Assembly: GCA_040507895.1 (NCBI GenBank)
Contig: JBEVNX010000104.1
Location: 1-15,976, forward strand
Direction of reading: 5' to 3'
DNA length: 15,976 nt
Origin: JBEVNX01 sp040507895
GTDB lineage: Bacteria; Desulfobacterota; Binatia; JACPRU01
Part shown: piece after piece, positions 13,112 through 15,976 of the stretch
How the letters are laid out: each line of letters begins with the position of its first letter
Position numbering within the stretch: the stretch's first letter is position 1
Program-made: the position numbers and the translations under genes
The notes under the pieces: model-generated
What the model saw: the letters and a program-made list of their open reading frames with translations, nothing else
Told to the model about the DNA's origin: nothing
The model's database searches: none

Positions 13112-15532
13112 TCAGTTCGCCGCGTGGCCGCGTCGCGGACGCGTCGGTTCCCCTGGCGCGAGGCTCGACGCGCGTCGCGCCTCGATCGCCGCCACCGCGA
13201 ATCGCGGGCGGATCCAATTGACCATCGGCGGGATGAACAGCAGCGCGCCGATCAGGTGGAAGGCGAGCAGCAAGCTCAACAACAGCGCCATCTCGGCTTG
13301 GAATTTCATCGGGAAGAACACGAAATAGATGATGCTCGCGGTGAGGGAGAAGCCGGTAAACAAGACGGTTTTGCCGGTGGTGCGGATGGCCCGGGCTATG
13401 GCGCTCTCGAAGCTGCCGGCTTCCTCGGCTCCGTACTCCTCGACGATGCGGGAAAGAACGTAGTAGCCGTAGTCGATGCCGATGCCGATCCCGACCGCGG
13501 CGACGGGCAGCGAATTGACGTTCAGGTCGATGCCCAGCCAGTACATCACCGCCTCCGACATCGGCTGAGCGACGAGCGACGGCAGCATCACGATGAGCGC
13601 GCCGGCCAGCGATCGGTACGTGAGGTAAGAGAGCGCGAAGACGACGGCGAGGATCAAGCCGAGGTTGGCGCGGTGCGACCACTCGACTTCCTCGTTGACC
13701 GCGGCCAGGATGCCGAGCAGACCGCCCGCGAGCTGGTAGCGCACCGTGTCGTCCGGCCCCGCCAGGGTCGCGATGTAGCGCTGCGCTTGCGCGATCGAGC
13801 TTTCGATCGTGTCGTGATCGTACTCCCGATAGAAAAGCGTGATCGTGGCGTTCGTGTAACTCGCGTCGAAGAAGCGATCGAGCTCACCGCGCCGAGTGCT
13901 CGACGTGAGCAAGAAGAAGAGCTGTCCGACGTGGTCGTCGCGATCGGGCAGCATGCTCCACTTGGGGTCGCCCTCGTGGAACGTCCGGAAGATCTTCTTG
14001 AGCAGCGTGGCGGGCGTGATCGAGCCGCTGGCGCCTTGCTTCTCCATGTGGCGGGCGAAGAGCTCGAGCTGCTCGAGCGTACGCGCGCTCTCGAGCGCCC
14101 CCTTCTTCTTGCCTTCGGCGATGACGACGAGCTGCGAGGCGCCGACGAAGCTTTCGTTCGCCTTGCGGAACGCCACGTTATACGGGTGCCCGGGATAGAG
14201 GAGCGCTTCGCCTGGCGTGGCGTTCCCGACCTTCAGGAGCTGCGAGTCGTAGGTCCCGATCGCCAGCATCGCGAGCAACGCCGCGGCCATCGCGACCGGG
14301 CGCCGCCCGCTGGCGAGCCAGAGCGCCAGATCCGCGAAGCGATCGTAGAGCCGCGAGAACACGCCTGGAGCGCGTTTCGGCGGCCGTTCCGGGGGCTTGA
14401 CGAGGGAGAGGAGGATCGGGTGGAGCGTCACGACGCTGATGAAGATCGACACGATCCAGAAGCTCGAGAGCACGGCGAGCTTCTGGATCAAAGGGATGCG
14501 CGCGACGTAGAGCGTAAGGACCGCCAGCCCATCGGCGAGTAGCGATACCATCGCCGGCGCATAGAGGGACGTGTAGGACTTGACGATCGCCTGGTCGCGG
14601 TCTCCAAGGCGCTCGTACTCCTCGTGATAGCGCTCCATCGATTGGACCGAATGCGAGTGCGCGCGTGCCGAGAGCAGGAGCGGGACCACCAGCACGAGCG
14701 GGTCGAGCGACAACCCGAACAGGCCGCCGAAGCCAAGGCCCCAAATCGCCGAGAGCGCTCCCGACAGTACCGGGATCCACACGCCTTGCCAGCTCCGGAA
14801 CTCGAGCCAAAGGATCGCGATCATCGTCGCGATCGACGCGCACAGGACCCACGTCATCTGAGGCAAGAGCAGCAGAAAGTACGCGTAGAGGACCGGAAAG
14901 CCCGTCACGTAGATCTTGGTGTTGTCGTCTTCCTCGCGGTGGACGATCTCCCCGATCTTCCGCCACATGCCGGCGAGGTCGAAGGATTCCTCCCAGAACC
15001 CGGCGACGATGAGCGTGGCCTTGTCGTCAGGCGAAACGAAGAAGCCTCGTACTCCCTCGGTCGCGTAGACCTTCTGCCGGAGGAAGGCAAGGTCTTCCGC
15101 GTCCTGTGGCAGTCGAGGGTAGATGAGCGGCACGACCTTGATGCCCGAGCTCGCGGTCAGCACGGTCTTGAGCTTCGGATGGGTGATGGACATCACCTGC
15201 TCGCCGTTCACGCCGGGCACGTTGCGCAGGAGATCGAGCGTGATGCGGTCGACCTTCCGGATCGTTTCGGGCTTGGTGAAGAGGTCGCCGTCCTTCACCT
15301 CCAATGTGATCAGCACGACGTTCGCCGTGCCGAACATCTCGCGGTACTTCGTGTAGAGCCGAATGTACGGGTGGTCGGGCGGGTAGAGATCGAAGAAGTT
15401 GGTGAAGACCGTCATATGGAAGAGCGTGAAGTAGGCGAAGTAGAGCGTGGCGATGGCGATCGCGAAGATCACCCGCCAGCGGTGACCCAGCAGGAACGCC
15501 AGATACCTCTCGATGTAGCGGCGGGGCGGCAT
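13112..15532 (-). CDS. RND/MMPL-superfamily exporter
   Basis: An 806-residue inner-membrane transporter with the duplicated RND layout: one helix (about 20-39), a periplasmic domain (about 42-218), five helices (219-378), then a second set with a helix at 412-428, a second periplasmic domain (430-620) and five helices (622-772). It belongs with the MMPL, HpnN and Patched-like branch rather than the drug-pump AcrB branch, and probably moves lipids or other hydrophobic molecules. The second half has GIGIGIDYGYY with Asp687-Tyr688, matching the proton-relay Asp-Tyr pair of MmpL3. The equivalent stretch of the first half reads LLLSARAHSHSV (286-297), with no Asp but His292 and His294. No outer-membrane or adaptor gene is nearby. 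The start is ATG 15532; the upstream ribosome site is poor. The tail is basic and Pro-rich. Confidence 0.9.
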   Translation of the reverse strand: MPPRRYIERYLAFLLGHRWRVIFAIAIATLYFAYFTLFHMTVFTNFFDLYPPDHPYIRLYTKYREMFGTANVVLITLEVKDGDLFTKPETIRKVDRITLDLLRNVPGVNGEQVMSITHPKLKTVLTASSGIKVVPLIYPRLPQDAEDLAFLRQKVYATEGVRGFFVSPDDKATLIVAGFWEESFDLAGMWRKIGEIVHREEDDNTKIYVTGFPVLYAYFLLLLPQMTWVLCASIATMIAILWLEFRSWQGVWIPVLSGALSAIWGLGFGGLFGLSLDPLVLVVPLLLSARAHSHSVQSMERYHEEYERLGDRDQAIVKSYTSLYAPAMVSLLADGLAVLTLYVARIPLIQKLAVLSSFWIVSIFISVVTLHPILLSLVKPPERPPKRAPGVFSRLYDRFADLALWLASGRRPVAMAAALLAMLAIGTYDSQLLKVGNATPGEALLYPGHPYNVAFRKANESFVGASQLVVIAEGKKKGALESARTLEQLELFARHMEKQGASGSITPATLLKKIFRTFHEGDPKWSMLPDRDDHVGQLFFLLTSSTRRGELDRFFDASYTNATITLFYREYDHDTIESSIAQAQRYIATLAGPDDTVRYQLAGGLLGILAAVNEEVEWSHRANLGLILAVVFALSYLTYRSLAGALIVMLPSLVAQPMSEAVMYWLGIDLNVNSLPVAAVGIGIGIDYGYYVLSRIVEEYGAEEAGSFESAIARAIRTTGKTVLFTGFSLTASIIYFVFFPMKFQAEMALLLSLLLAFHLIGALLFIPPMVNWIRPRFAVAAIEARRASSLAPGEPTRPRRGHAAN

Positions 15533-15551
15533 GCAAGGTCCCGAGTCAGCT

Positions 15552-15569
15552 CGGCGGGCGAATCCGCCG
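15552..15569 (-). other. Short hairpin between the CBS and RND genes
   Basis: The arms CGGCGG and CCGCCG enclose a six-base loop in the 117-base gap upstream of the RND start. No T run follows on the minus strand, so termination is doubtful. Otherwise I see no promoter or further gene in this gap. Confidence 0.2.
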
Positions 15570-15649
15570 GCGGCGCTCGATCGCAGGGCAGCGCTCCGCG
15601 TTCGCGGGGATTGGGCCGAAGCCGGTGCGGCGATAGTTCGGTCGCGGCG

Positions 15650-15976
15650 TCAGCGCGAGTACATGTATTCCTTCAAGAAACGGATCTCGACGGTTTGCTC
15701 GTCGCTGATCTCTTTCAAGAGGTCGCCGATGGAGACCACACCGACCAGACGCTCTCCGTCGACCACCGGAAGGTGGCGGCAGCGGTGCCGCGTGATCTTC
15801 GCCATGGCTTTCTCGCCAGCCTCGCCCGGCTCGGTGAACACCAACTCGCGCGTCATGACCTGCGCGAGCGGCGTGGGGGGGGCCGCGGGCCCCCCCACCC
15901 CCCCCCCCCGCCACACGGCCCGCGCCCGGGAGATACCCCCGCGCCCAGCACCCGCGCGTCCGACGACGGCGCCGCG
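15650..15976 (-). CDS. CBS-domain protein, partial, with disturbed 5' part
   Basis: The clear part (about the last 72 codons) is one complete CBS motif: QVMTRELVFTEPGEAGEKAM, RHLPVVDG and GVVSIGDLLK, then a helical tail ending in EYMYSR. Family members usually have two CBS motifs in about 140 residues, bind adenine nucleotides and act as small energy sensors. Upstream the frame stays open to the window edge, and RGAVVGRAGAGRGGISRARAV looks like a damaged end of the first CBS motif. Between them lie runs of 8 G (15875-15882), 7 C (15890-15896) and 12 C (15898-15909) that encode only Gly, Pro and Ala and do not belong in the family. GTG 15914-15916 is a possible but unlikely start. I read it as a normal gene running off the window with sequence errors near the edge. 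Confidence 0.75.
   Translation of the reverse strand, partial: RGAVVGRAGAGRGGISRARAVWRGGGVGGPAAPPTPLAQVMTRELVFTEPGEAGEKAMAKITRHRCRHLPVVDGERLVGVVSIGDLLKEISDEQTVEIRFLKEYMYSR

Noticed and set aside
13094..14542. 482-codon open frame on the plus strand across the RND gene
   Set aside because: The minus-strand RND protein is coherent over this whole span; the plus-strand product is a low-complexity charged shadow.

Overview
The window is a GC-rich, gene-dense bacterial chromosome segment. The order hisC (3' end) - tyrA - aroA - cmk - rpsA - sppA - ihfB-like is the aromatic-amino-acid/S1/IHF cluster I associate with Deltaproteobacteria in the broad sense (Desulfobacterota, Myxococcota, Binatota and relatives). 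This placement is an inference from gene order and protein character, not from a search. I see no tRNA, rRNA, CRISPR array, insertion sequence or phage gene, and no gene-free stretch over 300 bases.

Layout, plus strand, 1-7002: the tail of histidinol-phosphate aminotransferase, prephenate dehydrogenase, EPSP synthase (start overlaps the tyrA stop), cytidylate kinase, six-domain ribosomal protein S1, the membrane peptidase SppA, an HU/IHF-family protein with an acidic tail, and a HIT-family nucleotide hydrolase. Genes are packed with 0-103 base gaps and read as one or two operons; the only sizeable leader is the 103 bases before rpsA.

Plus strand, 7008-11072: a second unit begins at a good sigma-70-type promoter (TTGCCC, 17-base spacer, TATAAT) directly behind the HIT gene. 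It encodes a ChlI/MoxR-like AAA+ ATPase with atypical Walker motifs, a large vWA-domain partner with an intact MIDAS site, and two Hsp20 small heat-shock proteins, and ends in a clear intrinsic terminator. The first hsp20 leader can fold so that its Shine-Dalgarno sequence is fully paired, which makes it a candidate RNA thermometer. This AAA+/vWA/Hsp20 unit is the most interesting part of the window: the first two proteins resemble a two-component remodelling or metal-insertion machine (as in RavA-ViaA or the cobalt and magnesium chelatase pairs), placed next to chaperones. A small DUF423 membrane protein follows.

Minus strand, 15976-11509: three genes converge on DUF423. In transcription order they are a CBS-domain protein cut by the window edge and disturbed by long G and C runs, an 806-residue RND/MMPL-type exporter with an asymmetric proton-relay motif, and a Ycf45-like protein with a SpoIIIAA-type ATPase and a C-terminal R3H domain.

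Most other long open frames on the opposite strands are GC-driven shadows of these genes.
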